Below, piece after piece: positions 24,155-33,171 of a DNA stretch of 64,000 nt. The notes beneath the pieces were generated by a model. The model was not told the DNA's origin, did not search any database, and saw only the letters and a program-made list of their open reading frames with translations. The first letter of the stretch is position 1. Each line of letters begins with the position of its first letter. Source of the stretch: Pseudomonas paraeruginosa PA7 (GTDB taxonomy: Bacteria > Pseudomonadota > Gammaproteobacteria > Pseudomonadales > Pseudomonadaceae); assembly GCF_000017205.1 (NCBI RefSeq), contig NC_009656.1, positions 2,236,001 to 2,300,000 of the forward strand, given 5' to 3'. A program made the position numbers and the translations under genes.

Positions 24155-24716
24155 TACCGGCAAGGCCAACGACCTGCTGGCGCAGATCCCCAGGGGCGAG
24201 AAGAAGGGCCTGCCGCCCGTGCACCTGTGGAACCCGCCGTTCTGCGGCGACATCGACATGCGCATCGCCCGCGACGGCACCTGGTTCTACCTGGGTACGC
24301 CGATCGGTCGCAAGCCGATGGTGAAGCTGTTCTCCAGCATCATCCGCCGCGACGGCGACGACTATTTCCTGGTGACGCCGGTGGAAAAGGTCGGCATCCG
24401 CGTCGATGATGCCCCGTTCGTGGCGGTGGCCCTGGAGGTGGAGGGCGAGGGCGAGGCGCAGGCGCTGCGCTTCGTCACCAATGTCGAGGACGAGGTCGAG
24501 GCGGATGCCGGGCATCCCCTGCGGGTCGAGATCGATGCCGCTACCCAGGAGCCAGCCCCGTACCTGCGGGTGCGCGACAACCTCGAGGCGCTGGTGCATC
24601 GCAACGTGTTCTACCAGTTGGTCGAGCTGGCGGTACCGCGCCGGATCGATGGCGTCGAATGGCTCGGCGTCTGGAGCCATGGCGAGTTCTTTCCCATCGG
24701 TCCGCAGCCGGACTGA
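24147..24716 (+). CDS. DUF1285 family protein
   Basis: A 189-residue soluble protein. P-P-V-H-L-W-N-P-P-F-C-G-D-I-D-M-R-I-A-R-D-G is characteristic of DUF1285. No signal peptide or membrane segment is seen. The family's role is not established. It overlaps the lipoprotein gene and is followed by a compact bidirectional terminator shared with the ETF oxidoreductase gene. Confidence 0.85.
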   Translation: MSDTGKANDLLAQIPRGEKKGLPPVHLWNPPFCGDIDMRIARDGTWFYLGTPIGRKPMVKLFSSIIRRDGDDYFLVTPVEKVGIRVDDAPFVAVALEVEGEGEAQALRFVTNVEDEVEADAGHPLRVEIDAATQEPAPYLRVRDNLEALVHRNVFYQLVELAVPRRIDGVEWLGVWSHGEFFPIGPQPD

Positions 24717-24726
24717 CAGGTGCAGC

Positions 24727-24757
24727 ATGAAAAAGGCTCCCGAGGGAGCCTTTTTCG
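24727..24757 (+). terminator. Bidirectional terminator
   Basis: AAAAAGGCTCCC and GGGAGCCTTTTT around a short loop between the DUF1285 gene and the convergent ETF oxidoreductase gene. Confidence 0.88.
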
Positions 24758-24763
24758 TTTGTC

Positions 24764-26419
24764 TTACATGTTGGGGTAGTTCGGCCCGCCGGTGCCTTCC
24801 GGCGCCACCCAGGTGATGTTCTGCGCCGGGTCCTTGATGTCGCAGGTCTTGCAGTGCACGCAGTTCTGCGCGTTGATCTGGAAGCGCTTGCTGCCGTCGT
24901 CGTTGGCCACCACTTCGTACACGCCTGCGGGGCAGTAGCGCTGGGCCGGCTCGTCGTAGAGCGGCAGGTTCTTCTCGATCGGGATGCTCGCATCGGCCAG
25001 CTTGAGGTGGATCGGCTGGTCTTCCTCGTGGTTGGTGTTGGAGAGGAATACCGAGGACAGCTTGTCGAAGCTGAGCTTGCCGTCCGGCTTCGGGTAGTCG
25101 ATCTTCGGCGCTTCGCTGGCTTTCTTCAGGCAGGCGTAGTCCGGCTTGTCGTCATGCAGGGTGACGGGGATCTTGCCGCCGAAGATGTTCTGGTCGATGA
25201 AGTTGAACGCGCCGCCGCCGATGGCGCCGAACTTGTGGATGGCCGCGCCGAAGTTGCGGCTGCGGAACAGTTCATCGTACAGCCAGCTGGCCTTGAACGC
25301 ATCGACGTAGCTGGCCAGCTCGTCGCCGCCTTCGCGGCCGGCGGCCAGGGCCTCGGCGATCGCTTCGGCAGCGAGCATGCCGGACTTCATCGCGGTGTGG
25401 CTGCCCTTGATCTTGGCGAAGTTCAGGGTGCCGAGGTCGCAACCGATCAGCGCGCCGCCGGGGAAGACCATCTTCGGCAGCGAGTTCAGGCCGCCCTTGC
25501 AGATGGCCCGGGCGCCGTAGGCCACGCGCTTGCCGCCTTCCAGGTACTGCTTGACCACCGGGTGGTGCTTGTAGCGCTGGAACTCGTCGAACGGCGACAG
25601 GTGCGGGTTGCTGTAGGACAGGTCGATGATCAGGCCGACGAACACCTGGTTGTTCTCCAGGTGGTAGAGGAACGAACCGCCGGTGTTCTCGTCGTTCAGC
25701 GGCCAGCCGGCGGTGTGCACCACCAGGCCGGGCTTGTGCTTGGATGGGTCGATGTCCCAGATTTCCTTGATGCCGATACCGTAGTGCTGGGCGTCGGCCT
25801 CGCTGTCCAGGTTGTATTTCTTGATCAGTTGCTTGCCGATGTGCCCGCGGCAGCCTTCGGCGAACAGGGTGTACTTGGCCCGCAGCTCCATGCCGGGGGT
25901 GTAGTAGCCTTCTTTCGGATTGCCTTCGCGGTCGACGCCGAGATCGCCGGTGACGATCCCGCGGACCACGCCGTTCTCGTCGATCAGCGCTTCCTGGGCG
26001 GCGAAGCCCGGGTAGATCTCCACGCCCAGGCCTTCGGCCTGCTGGGCCAGCCAGCGGCAGAGATTGCCCAGGGAGATGATATAGTTGCCCTCGTTGTGCA
26101 TGGTCTTGGGCACGAAGAAGTTGGGCACCTTGGTGGCGCTCTCGGCGCTCTTCAGGACGTAGATGTCGTCGCCGCTCACCGGAGTGTTGAGCGGTGCGCC
26201 GAGTTCCTTCCAGTCGGGGAACAGTTCGTTCAGCGCGCGCGGCTCGAACACCGCGCCGGAGAGGATGTGGGCGCCCACTTCGGAACCCTTCTCGACCACG
26301 CAGACGCTGATCTCTTGACCGGCTTCGGCGGCCTTCTGCTTCAGTCGGCATGCGGCGGACAGACCGGCGGGGCCGGCGCCGACGATGACGACGTCGAATT
26401 CCATGTATTCGCGTTCCAC
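24764..26419 (-). CDS. Electron transfer flavoprotein-ubiquinone oxidoreductase
   Basis: ETF-QO, 551 residues, passes electrons from reduced ETF to ubiquinone at the inner membrane during fatty-acid and amino-acid oxidation. The FAD motif V-V-I-V-G-A-G-P-A-G-L is near the N-terminus. The C-terminal [4Fe-4S] cysteines are in C-P-A-G-V-Y and C-V-H-C-K-T-C-D-I-K-D-P. The GTG start (V-E-R-E-Y-M-E-F) has GGAGAT at good spacing; the ATG five codons inside is an alternative. It is divergent from etfBA with a shared control region. Confidence 0.95.
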   Translation of the reverse strand: MEREYMEFDVVIVGAGPAGLSAACRLKQKAAEAGQEISVCVVEKGSEVGAHILSGAVFEPRALNELFPDWKELGAPLNTPVSGDDIYVLKSAESATKVPNFFVPKTMHNEGNYIISLGNLCRWLAQQAEGLGVEIYPGFAAQEALIDENGVVRGIVTGDLGVDREGNPKEGYYTPGMELRAKYTLFAEGCRGHIGKQLIKKYNLDSEADAQHYGIGIKEIWDIDPSKHKPGLVVHTAGWPLNDENTGGSFLYHLENNQVFVGLIIDLSYSNPHLSPFDEFQRYKHHPVVKQYLEGGKRVAYGARAICKGGLNSLPKMVFPGGALIGCDLGTLNFAKIKGSHTAMKSGMLAAEAIAEALAAGREGGDELASYVDAFKASWLYDELFRSRNFGAAIHKFGAIGGGAFNFIDQNIFGGKIPVTLHDDKPDYACLKKASEAPKIDYPKPDGKLSFDKLSSVFLSNTNHEEDQPIHLKLADASIPIEKNLPLYDEPAQRYCPAGVYEVVANDDGSKRFQINAQNCVHCKTCDIKDPAQNITWVAPEGTGGPNYPNM

Positions 26420-26493
26420 AATCGATCTCCTACTCAAGGCTCACGGTATCTGTTTATTGGTGGCTGAGATCTTTCCCTGATCAGAGCGGGCGC

Positions 26494-26522
26494 ATTATAT
26501 ATAGCTGCATGGGCAGGTCCAA
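26494..26522 (-). promoter_or_regulatory. Promoter of the ETF-QO gene
   Basis: On the minus strand TTGGAC (26522-26517), 17 bp and a perfect TATAAT (26499-26494). The PsrA-type box lies just upstream of the -35. Confidence 0.65.
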
Positions 26523-26524
26523 TA

Positions 26525-26538
26525 CAAACGTTTGTTTG
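26525..26538. promoter_or_regulatory. PsrA-type operator between ETF-QO and etfBA
   Basis: CAAAC, four bases, GTTTG matches the published PsrA motif (G/C)AAAC-N2-4-GTTT(G/C). It also contains the perfect 12-bp palindrome ACAAACGTTTGT (26524-26535). It abuts the minus-strand -35 and overlaps the region where a plus-strand -35 would lie. PsrA is the fatty-acid-responsive TetR regulator of P. aeruginosa, which fits electron-transfer genes of beta-oxidation. Confidence 0.65.
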
Positions 26539-26562
26539 AATTCTTTGGAAGCCTGATAGAAT
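26534..26562 (+). promoter_or_regulatory. Candidate etfB promoter
   Basis: TAGAAT (26557-26562) with GTTTGA (26534-26539) 17 bp upstream, overlapping the PsrA-type box. The -35 is weak. The transcript would have a leader of about 170 nt, in which I see no further element. Confidence 0.4.
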
Positions 26563-26739
26563 CGGCATTCGAGGGGGGAGAACCACCCTTTTGCCGTATT
26601 GACCGAAAAGGGTGATCCGGTCAAGATACGGGCGGTTTTGCGGTCGCTGTCTAGCAGAGTGTCGGTTTCCGGCCGGCGAGCATCACCGGCCAGGCCTGTC
26701 TGGCGACATCCTTATTCACCGGAGAATAACGAGGAATCC

Positions 26740-27489
26740 ATGAAGGTTCTTGTAGCAGTCAAACGAGTGGTCGACTACAACGTCAAGGTCCGCGTCAAGG
26801 CGGACAACTCCGGCGTCGACCTCGCCAACGTCAAGATGTCCATGAACCCCTTCTGCGAAATCGCCGTGGAAGAAGCCGTGCGCCTGAAAGAGAAGGGCGT
26901 GGCTAGCGAGATCGTCGCTGTCTCCGTCGGCCCGACCGCCGCCCAGGAGCAACTGCGCACCGCGCTGGCGCTGGGCGCCGACCGTGCGATCCTGGTGGAG
27001 AGCAACGACGAGCTGAACTCCCTGGCCGTGGCCAAGCTGCTCAAGGCCGTGGTCGACAAGGAACAGCCGCAGCTGGTGATCCTCGGCAAGCAGGCCATCG
27101 ACAGCGACAACAACCAGACCGGCCAGATGCTCGCCGCGCTGACCGGCTACGCCCAGGGCACTTTCGCCTCCAAGGTCGAGGTCGCTGGCGACAAGGTCAA
27201 TGTGACCCGCGAGATCGATGGCGGCCTGCAGACCGTCGCGCTGAACCTGCCGGCCATCGTCACCACCGACCTGCGTCTGAACGAGCCGCGCTACGCGTCG
27301 CTGCCGAACATCATGAAAGCCAAGAAGAAGCCGCTGGACGTGGTGACCCCGGACGCCCTGGGCGTTTCCACCGCTTCCACCGTGAAGACCCTGAAGGTCG
27401 AGGCGCCGGCTGCGCGCTCCGCTGGCATCAAGGTCAAGTCCGTGGCTGAACTGGTAGAGAAACTGAAGAACGAGGCGAAGGTAATCTAA
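26740..27489 (+). CDS. etfB: Electron transfer flavoprotein beta subunit
   Basis: EtfB, 249 residues, starts [17 protein letters not shown], the family N-terminus. It carries [17 protein letters not shown] near residue 115, the AMP-binding region. With EtfA it forms the FAD-containing dimer accepting electrons from acyl-CoA dehydrogenases. Ribosome-binding site GAGGAA precedes the ATG. The stop overlaps the etfA start by one base. Confidence 0.97.
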   Translation: MKVLVAVKRVVDYNVKVRVKADNSGVDLANVKMSMNPFCEIAVEEAVRLKEKGVASEIVAVSVGPTAAQEQLRTALALGADRAILVESNDELNSLAVAKLLKAVVDKEQPQLVILGKQAIDSDNNQTGQMLAALTGYAQGTFASKVEVAGDKVNVTREIDGGLQTVALNLPAIVTTDLRLNEPRYASLPNIMKAKKKPLDVVTPDALGVSTASTVKTLKVEAPAARSAGIKVKSVAELVEKLKNEAKVI

Positions 27490-28418
27490 TGGCTATCCTG
27501 GTTATCGCTGAGCACAACAACGCCGCCCTGGCGGGCGCTACCCTGAACACCGTTGCCGCTGCCAAGGCCATTGGCGGCGACATCCACGTGCTGGTCGCCG
27601 GGCAGAACGTTGCCGCCGTGGCCGAAGCCGCCGCCAAGGTCGAGGGTGTCTCCAAGGTGCTGGTCGCCGACAACGCCGCCTACGCCCACCAGTTGCCGGA
27701 AAACGTCGCGCCGCTGATCGCCGAGCTGGGCAAGGGCTACAGCCATGTGCTGGCCCCGGCCACCACCAATGGCAAGAACTTCCTGCCGCGCGTCGCCGCG
27801 CTGCTGGACGTCGACCAGCTCTCCGAGATCGTCGAAGTGGTCAGCCCCGACACTTTCAAGCGTCCGATCTACGCCGGCAACGCCATCGCTACCGTGCAGT
27901 CCTCGGCTGCGGTCAAGGTGATCACCGTGCGTACCACCGGCTTCGACGCCGTCGCCGCCGAAGGCGGTTCGGCTGCCGTCGAGCAGGTTTCCGGTCCGGC
28001 CGATGCCGGCAAGTCCGCCTTCGTCGGCGAAGAGCTGGCCAAGTCCGACCGTCCGGAACTGACCGCTGCCAAGATCGTGGTCTCCGGTGGCCGCGGCATG
28101 CAGAACGGCGACAACTTCAAGATCCTCTACGCCCTGGCCGACAAGCTGGGCGCCGCCGTCGGCGCCTCCCGCGCCGCGGTCGACGCCGGTTTCGTGCCGA
28201 ACGACATGCAGGTCGGCCAGACCGGCAAGATCGTCGCCCCGCAGCTGTACATCGCGGTGGGTATCTCCGGTGCCATCCAGCACCTGGCGGGCATGAAGGA
28301 CTCGAAGGTGATCGTCGCGATCAACAAGGACGAAGAGGCGCCGATCTTCCAGGTCGCCGACTACGGCCTGGTCGCCGACCTGTTCGACGCCGTGCCGGAG
28401 CTGGAAAAGGCCGTCTGA
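27489..28418 (+). CDS. etfA: Electron transfer flavoprotein alpha subunit
   Basis: EtfA, 309 residues, holds the FAD. The C-terminal FAD domain contains V-V-S-G-G-R-G-M-Q and [20 protein letters not shown], the standard signature. Its ATG overlaps the etfB stop (TAATG). Acts in the cytosol with EtfB and donates electrons to the divergent ETF-QO product. Confidence 0.97.
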   Translation: MAILVIAEHNNAALAGATLNTVAAAKAIGGDIHVLVAGQNVAAVAEAAAKVEGVSKVLVADNAAYAHQLPENVAPLIAELGKGYSHVLAPATTNGKNFLPRVAALLDVDQLSEIVEVVSPDTFKRPIYAGNAIATVQSSAAVKVITVRTTGFDAVAAEGGSAAVEQVSGPADAGKSAFVGEELAKSDRPELTAAKIVVSGGRGMQNGDNFKILYALADKLGAAVGASRAAVDAGFVPNDMQVGQTGKIVAPQLYIAVGISGAIQHLAGMKDSKVIVAINKDEEAPIFQVADYGLVADLFDAVPELEKAV

Positions 28419-28438
28419 GCCTGATTCCAAGCCGAGAA

Positions 28439-28467
28439 GACCCGCTCTCCGGAGCGGGTTTTTTTAT
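28439..28467 (+). terminator. Terminator of etfBA
   Basis: GACCCGCTC, short loop, GAGCGGGT followed by seven T residues. Confidence 0.88.
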
Positions 28468-28482
28468 GCCTGGGCTGCGCCG

Positions 28483-28500
28483 CGTGACCCTTTGGTCACG
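28483..28500. promoter_or_regulatory. Perfect inverted repeat upstream of fabV
   Basis: CGTGACC, four bases, GGTCACG: seven-base perfect arms about 100 bases before fabV. It is not followed by a T-run, so it looks like an operator, not a terminator. The binding protein is unknown. Confidence 0.45.
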
Positions 28501-28602
28501 ATTCCTGTCTTCGGCCCGCCCAAGCGGAGGTGTCTCATTTACAATGCGCGACGTCTCTAGCTCCTGAATGTGCTTTTCCGGCATCTAGCAACCGAGGTTT
28601 TC

Positions 28603-29799
28603 ATGATCATCAAACCGCGCGTGCGTGGCTTCATCTGCGTCACTACCCATCCGGCAGGCTGCGAGGCCAACGTCAAGCAACAGATCGACTACGTCGAGGC
28701 CAAGGGCCCCGTCGTCAACGGACCGAAGAAGGTCCTGGTCATCGGTTCCTCCACCGGCTATGGCCTGGCTGCCCGCATCACCGCCGCGTTCGGTTCCGGC
28801 GCCGATACCCTCGGGGTGTTCTTCGAGCGTCCGGGCAGCGAGAGCAAGCCTGGCACCGCCGGCTGGTACAACTCGGCGGCCTTCGAGAAGTTCGCCCACG
28901 AGAAAGGTCTGTACGCGCGCAGCATCAACGGCGACGCGTTCTCCGACGAAGTGAAGCGGCTGACCATCGAGACCATCAAGCGCGATCTCGGCAAGGTCGA
29001 CCTGGTGGTCTACAGCCTGGCTGCGCCGCGCCGTACCCATCCGAAGACCGGCGAAGTGTTCTCCTCGACCCTCAAGCCGATCGGCAAGTCGGTCAGCTTC
29101 CGTGGCCTGGACACCGACAAGGAAGTGATCAAGGACGTGGTCCTGGAGGCGGCCAGCGACCAGGAAGTCGCCGATACCGTTGCGGTGATGGGCGGCGAAG
29201 ACTGGCAGATGTGGATCGACGCGCTGCTCGAGGCCGACGTGCTGGCCGACGGCGCGAAGACCACCGCGTTCACCTACCTGGGCGAGAAGATCACCCACGA
29301 CATCTACTGGAACGGCTCGATCGGCGCGGCCAAGAAGGATCTCGACCAGAAGGTCCTCGGTATTCGCGACAGGCTCGCCCCGCTGGGCGGCGACGCGCGG
29401 GTCTCGGTGCTCAAGGCGGTGGTGACCCAGGCCAGTTCGGCGATCCCGATGATGCCGTTGTACCTGTCGCTGCTGTTCAAGGTAATGAAGGAGCAGGGCA
29501 CCCACGAAGGCTGCATCGAGCAGGTCGATGGCCTGTACCGCGAGAGCCTGTACGGCGCCGAGCCGCGCCTCGACGAGGAAGGCCGCCTGCGTGCCGACTA
29601 CAAGGAACTGCAGCCGGAAGTGCAGTCCCGCGTCGAGGAACTGTGGGACAAGGTGACCAACGAGAACCTCTACGAGCTGACCGACTTCGCCGGCTACAAG
29701 AGCGAATTCCTCAACCTGTTCGGTTTCGAGGTCGCTGGCGTCGACTATGAGCAGGACGTCGACCCGGACGTGCAGATCGCCAACCTGATCCAGGCCTGA
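28603..29799 (+). CDS. fabV: Enoyl-ACP reductase FabV (triclosan-tolerant type)
   Basis: FabV, 398 residues, is a large SDR-type NADH-dependent enoyl-ACP reductase that P. aeruginosa carries besides FabI. The start [12 protein letters not shown] matches the family; an upstream in-frame start would add 11 residues. [13 protein letters not shown] is the cofactor loop. The catalytic pair Tyr235 and Lys244 shows the Y-x8-K spacing that separates FabV from the Y-x6-K of FabI. It is encoded alone with its own terminator. Confidence 0.96.
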   Translation: MIIKPRVRGFICVTTHPAGCEANVKQQIDYVEAKGPVVNGPKKVLVIGSSTGYGLAARITAAFGSGADTLGVFFERPGSESKPGTAGWYNSAAFEKFAHEKGLYARSINGDAFSDEVKRLTIETIKRDLGKVDLVVYSLAAPRRTHPKTGEVFSSTLKPIGKSVSFRGLDTDKEVIKDVVLEAASDQEVADTVAVMGGEDWQMWIDALLEADVLADGAKTTAFTYLGEKITHDIYWNGSIGAAKKDLDQKVLGIRDRLAPLGGDARVSVLKAVVTQASSAIPMMPLYLSLLFKVMKEQGTHEGCIEQVDGLYRESLYGAEPRLDEEGRLRADYKELQPEVQSRVEELWDKVTNENLYELTDFAGYKSEFLNLFGFEVAGVDYEQDVDPDVQIANLIQA

Positions 29800-29844
29800 A
29801 GCCTGTATCCGAGCCGTCCCCGCGACGGCTCCCGCTCCCCCGGA

Positions 29845-29874
29845 CCGGCGCCCCAGGCGCCGGTTCGCGTTTTC
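29845..29874 (+). terminator. Terminator after fabV
   Basis: CCGGCGCC, CCA loop, GGCGCCGG, then TTCGCGTTTT. Confidence 0.65.
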
Positions 29875-30820
29875 AGCGACCGGCCACCTGGGCGTTCCGT
29901 ACGCCGTCGAGGAAGGCCTGGTAGTGCTGCGCGGTTTCCTCCGGGCGCTCGACCATCGGCACGTGTCCGCAGTTTTCCATGATCACCACGCTGGGCCGCT
30001 TCAGCAGCGGACGCATCACCTCGATGCTGGAGACATCCAGCACGCGGTCGCGGTCGCCCCACAGCAGCAGGGTCGGCGCCTCGATCTTCGGCAGTTCCGG
30101 CTCCAGCGGGATGTAGCGCTGGCGCAGTTGTTCGAATATCTGCGCGTTGAACGCCGAGGCAGCTACCGCGCGCTCGCCGAGGTAGCGCTTGAGCGGTGCC
30201 GGCAGCGGCGGTTGCTGGACGAACACGAAGTCGAGCAGCTTCTGGAAGTCTTCCGGCTGGCGTACCACCAGGGGATTCTCGCCGCGCTCCAGGTCCTCGA
30301 ACAGTTCGCTCTTGCGTGCCGGCATCACCCCGGCGTTGTCGATCAGCGCCAGCGATAGCACCTGTTCCGGATGGCGCGCCGCGTAGAGCGCGGCGATGTG
30401 CCCGCCCATGGAGTTGCCGGCCAGGTGCAGGCGGCGCACGCCGATGGCGGCGGCGAAGTTGGCGACTCGCTCGGCCTGGGTGCCGACGTCGTAGCTGGCC
30501 TGTTGCGGCTTGCTGCTGTCGCCGAAGCCGGGCAGGTCGAGGGCGACCACATGGTAGCGCTCGGTCAGCGGCCGGGCGAAGCGCAGCCAGTTGTCCTTGT
30601 CGGCGCCGAAGCCGTGGATCAGCAACAGGGTCGGGTTCTTTTCCGAGCCACCTTCCAGGTAGGCGATCTCCAGGTTGTCGACCTGCACGCTGTGCTCGCT
30701 GAGACCGGCGAGACCGCGCTCGACGGTGCGTACGCTGGCGAGGAGGGTAGCGGGGACGAAGTAGAGGACGCCGGCGGCGACCGCCAGCAGCAGGAGCAGA
30801 CCGAGGAGGAATCGTTTCAT
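29873..30820 (-). CDS. plaF: Membrane-bound phospholipase A PlaF (alpha/beta hydrolase)
   Basis: A 315-residue alpha/beta hydrolase with an uncleaved N-terminal hydrophobic anchor (about residues 4-26). The nucleophile elbow G-N-S-M-G-G places Ser137, the L-I-H-G-F-G oxyanion motif is near residue 69, and G-H-V-P-M carries the catalytic histidine. Sequence and length match my memory of PlaF (PA2949), a cytoplasmic-membrane phospholipase A1 that remodels glycerophospholipids. It is separated from the cob genes upstream by a terminator, so it is probably expressed independently. Confidence 0.88.
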   Translation of the reverse strand: MKRFLLGLLLLLAVAAGVLYFVPATLLASVRTVERGLAGLSEHSVQVDNLEIAYLEGGSEKNPTLLLIHGFGADKDNWLRFARPLTERYHVVALDLPGFGDSSKPQQASYDVGTQAERVANFAAAIGVRRLHLAGNSMGGHIAALYAARHPEQVLSLALIDNAGVMPARKSELFEDLERGENPLVVRQPEDFQKLLDFVFVQQPPLPAPLKRYLGERAVAASAFNAQIFEQLRQRYIPLEPELPKIEAPTLLLWGDRDRVLDVSSIEVMRPLLKRPSVVIMENCGHVPMVERPEETAQHYQAFLDGVRNAQVAGR

Positions 30821-30840
30821 GGGTGTCCGAGGGCTTCAGG

Positions 30841-30870
30841 AAAAAAGGGGCCAGCGCTGAACGCTAGCCG
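30841..30870 (-). terminator. Terminator of the cbtB-cbtA-cobE-cobM unit
   Basis: On the minus strand GGCTAGCG, loop, CGCTGGCC (one G-T pair), then CCTTTTTT. Confidence 0.75.
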
Positions 30871-30948
30871 GGCCGGCCCGCTGTCGCAAGCCTTGCGGCG
30901 AGTCCAGGCGCGCTGCCGGCGGTCGGCGCCGAACCCGAGGCCGGCGGT

Positions 30949-31701
30949 TCATTCGCCGGCTCGATAGAGGTGTCTATGCCCGGCGCGGTACAGCGAGGAG
31001 TCGGCGAAGCCTTCGGCGGCCAGCACCTCGCCGACCAGGATCAGCGCGGTGCGGCGGAAATGCCTGGCGGCGACCTTGGGCAGGATGTCGGCGAGGGTGC
31101 CGCGAACCTGTTCCTGGTCCGGCCAACTGGCCCGGTGGATCACCGCGATCGGGCAGTCGGCGCCGTAGTGCGGCAGCAGTTCCTCGACGATCTTCGCCAG
31201 GTGGGCGACGCCCAGGTGGATCGCCAGGGTCGCCCGGTGCCGCGCCAGGTCGCCCAGGCTCTCGCCTTCCGGCATCTTCGTGCGCGCGGCGTAGCGGGTC
31301 AGGATCAGCGTCTGGGACACCTCGGGCAGGGTCAGCTCGCAGCCGAGCAGGGCGGCGCAGGCGGCGGTGGCGGTGACCCCGGGGACGATCTCATAGGGGA
31401 CGCCGAGTTCGCGCAGGTGGCGGATCTGCTCGCCGATGGCGCCGTACAGGGACGGATCGCCGGAATGCACGCGGGCGACGTCGAGGCCGCGGCGATGGGC
31501 TTGCGCGAGTAGCTCGACGATCTGTTCGAGGTTCAGCTCGGCGGTGTTCACCACCTGGCCGGCCTGGTGTCCCTCGAGCAGCGCTTGCGGAACCAGCGAG
31601 CCGGCGTAGAGGATCACCGGGCACTGGCGGATCAGGCGCTGCCCCTTGACGGTGATCAGGTCGGGGTCGCCGGGACCGGCGCCGATGAAATAGACGGTCA
31701 T
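30949..31701 (-). CDS. cobM: Precorrin-4 C11-methyltransferase
   Basis: CobM, 250 residues, methylates C11 of precorrin-4 in aerobic cobalamin synthesis. It starts V-Y-F-I-G-A-G-P-G-D-P-D-L-I-T-V-K-G, the SAM-dependent tetrapyrrole methylase signature, and has Y-A-G-S-L-V-P near residue 32 and V-H-S-G-D-P-S-L-Y-G-A-I-G-E. Its ATG overlaps the cobE stop (ATGA). It is the last gene of the riboswitch-led minus-strand operon. Confidence 0.95.
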   Translation of the reverse strand: MTVYFIGAGPGDPDLITVKGQRLIRQCPVILYAGSLVPQALLEGHQAGQVVNTAELNLEQIVELLAQAHRRGLDVARVHSGDPSLYGAIGEQIRHLRELGVPYEIVPGVTATAACAALLGCELTLPEVSQTLILTRYAARTKMPEGESLGDLARHRATLAIHLGVAHLAKIVEELLPHYGADCPIAVIHRASWPDQEQVRGTLADILPKVAARHFRRTALILVGEVLAAEGFADSSLYRAGHRHLYRAGE

Positions 31702-32126
31702 GGGAGTTCTCGTTCGGTGAAAGGGCGTGCCAGGGCGATGCTCGCCCGGTCGTCGCTGCGTTTCGCCCCGAGCAGATCGGCGCGACCGCCGCCCAGGCGT
31801 TCGGCCAGGGCCAGGGCGGCGGCCTCGGCGACGCTGGAGCAGCCGGTTTCGCGCAGCGCGACGGCGGAGGGACTGAGCAGGCGCGGCTCGTAGTCGAGCA
31901 GGGCGGCGGGCGCCAGGAAATGCACGGGGCGTCCGAGCAACGTAGCCAGTTGCCGCAGGCCGGGTTCGTCGCGCTTGCCGTCGATGCTGGCGAGGGCGTC
32001 CAGCTCGGCCAGGGTGTGCCCGTGTTCGGCCAGGGTTCGCTCCAGCAGCGCGCGCAGATGCCTGGCGCTACAGCCTCGGCGGCAGCCGATGCCGGCGATC
32101 AGCAGGCTGGGGGTGGGCAGGGGCAT
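31698..32126 (-). CDS. cobE: Cobalamin biosynthesis protein CobE
   Basis: A 142-residue CobE/CbiG C-terminal domain protein. It carries G-I-G-C-R-R-G near the N-terminus, L-A-S-I-D-G-K-R-D-E-P-G-L, and S-V-A-E-A-A-A-L at the end, the family pattern. The free-standing form is found next to cobM in aerobic-pathway organisms, and its chemical role is not fully settled. It overlaps cobM by four bases. Confidence 0.9.
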   Translation of the reverse strand: MPLPTPSLLIAGIGCRRGCSARHLRALLERTLAEHGHTLAELDALASIDGKRDEPGLRQLATLLGRPVHFLAPAALLDYEPRLLSPSAVALRETGCSSVAEAAALALAERLGGGRADLLGAKRSDDRASIALARPFTERELP

Positions 32127-32198
32127 GCGCGGACCGGAGGAAGTGGAAGGGGAGACACTATGGACCCGCGACCGGCAAGGGGCGCGGGTGGACGGAGG

Positions 32199-32900
32199 TC
32201 AGGCGTCGACACCGGCGCGGTTGCGCCGGAACAGCCAGGCAGCGGTCAGGCCGAGGGCGGCCCAGAACAGCGCATTGCTGACCAGCGAGGCGATCACGAA
32301 ACGTTGGGCCAGGGCTGCCGGCGCCAGGCTGGCGTGGACCTCGGGCTGCGGCGCGCCGAACAGGTGCGGCAGCGCCAGCAGCGCGGCGCCGACCAGCTTC
32401 AGCGGCCAGTTGCCGCCGAACGCCAGCAGGGCCAGGCCCACCGCGGTGGCGGCTGCGGTGGCGATCCACCAGTACTGGCGTTGCACCAGGTCGGCCGCGG
32501 CGGTTCCCGGCAGCTCCGGCGGCAGGCCCAGCGACGGCGCAAGGCAGAACACCGCGTAGCCGGCCAGGCCCCAGAGCAGGCCCTGCCAGGTCCGGCCCGG
32601 CGCGCGCAGGGTGAACAGGCCGGCGAGCATCAGGGCGAAGCCGACCGCCACCACCAGGTTGCCGCCGGTGGTGGAGAGGGTACGCTGCCAGCCGTTCTCC
32701 GGCTCCCAGGCCTCCTCGTCGTGAACATGGGCGGCGACGCCGGGAGCATGTTCGTGGGGCTGGGCCGCGACCGGCTCGCTGTTCTCGTAGGTCTCCGCCT
32801 CGAGGATCAGCGGGGTGACCCAGAGAATCTGCAACAGTGACAGCAGCAGGGCGGCGAGCAGGCCGGCGAAGCCGGCGGTCTGGGCGATGCGTTTGATCAT
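32199..32900 (-). CDS. cbtA: CbtA-type cobalt transport membrane protein
   Basis: A 233-residue integral membrane protein with about five hydrophobic segments and a histidine-containing stretch after the first one. The CbtA family is predicted to form a B12-riboswitch-controlled cobalt transporter with CbtB; transport is inferred from genomic context. Here cbtA follows cbtB by 17 bases behind a cobalamin riboswitch, the classic arrangement. Confidence 0.88.
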   Translation of the reverse strand: MIKRIAQTAGFAGLLAALLLSLLQILWVTPLILEAETYENSEPVAAQPHEHAPGVAAHVHDEEAWEPENGWQRTLSTTGGNLVVAVGFALMLAGLFTLRAPGRTWQGLLWGLAGYAVFCLAPSLGLPPELPGTAAADLVQRQYWWIATAAATAVGLALLAFGGNWPLKLVGAALLALPHLFGAPQPEVHASLAPAALAQRFVIASLVSNALFWAALGLTAAWLFRRNRAGVDA

Positions 32901-32917
32901 CGGAAGTTCTCGCGCGC

Positions 32918-33100
32918 TCAGTGGCAGGGGAAGCCGGAGCTGTGCCGGGTGTCGTGGGCGGCGTTGTGCACCGCGTCGATGTGCGAGAAGCCGGCGAAGT
33001 ACACCAGCAACGCGCCGAGCAGGCCGGCGCCGATGGCCAGGCTCAGTCGCTTCGATAGGGAGATGGTGGCGCTGGCGTGCGCCAGGGTGCTGCTCGACAT
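32918..33100 (-). CDS. cbtB: CbtB small cobalt-transport-associated protein
   Basis: A 60-residue protein with one transmembrane segment (about residues 21-38) and a C-terminal histidine-rich tail (H-I-D-A-V-H-N-A-A-H-D-T-R-H and a final C-H), the hallmark of CbtB and a likely metal-binding site. The longer in-frame reading to 33289 runs through the riboswitch and was rejected. The ATG is preceded by GAGGGAACGCACC. Confidence 0.9.
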   Translation of the reverse strand: MSSSTLAHASATISLSKRLSLAIGAGLLGALLVYFAGFSHIDAVHNAAHDTRHSSGFPCH

Positions 33101-33171
33101 GGTGCGTTCCCTCTGGATTGGCTGGACTTGCAGAGGCGTACGCACGAGGAACGGGACCGGATGGCCCGCTT

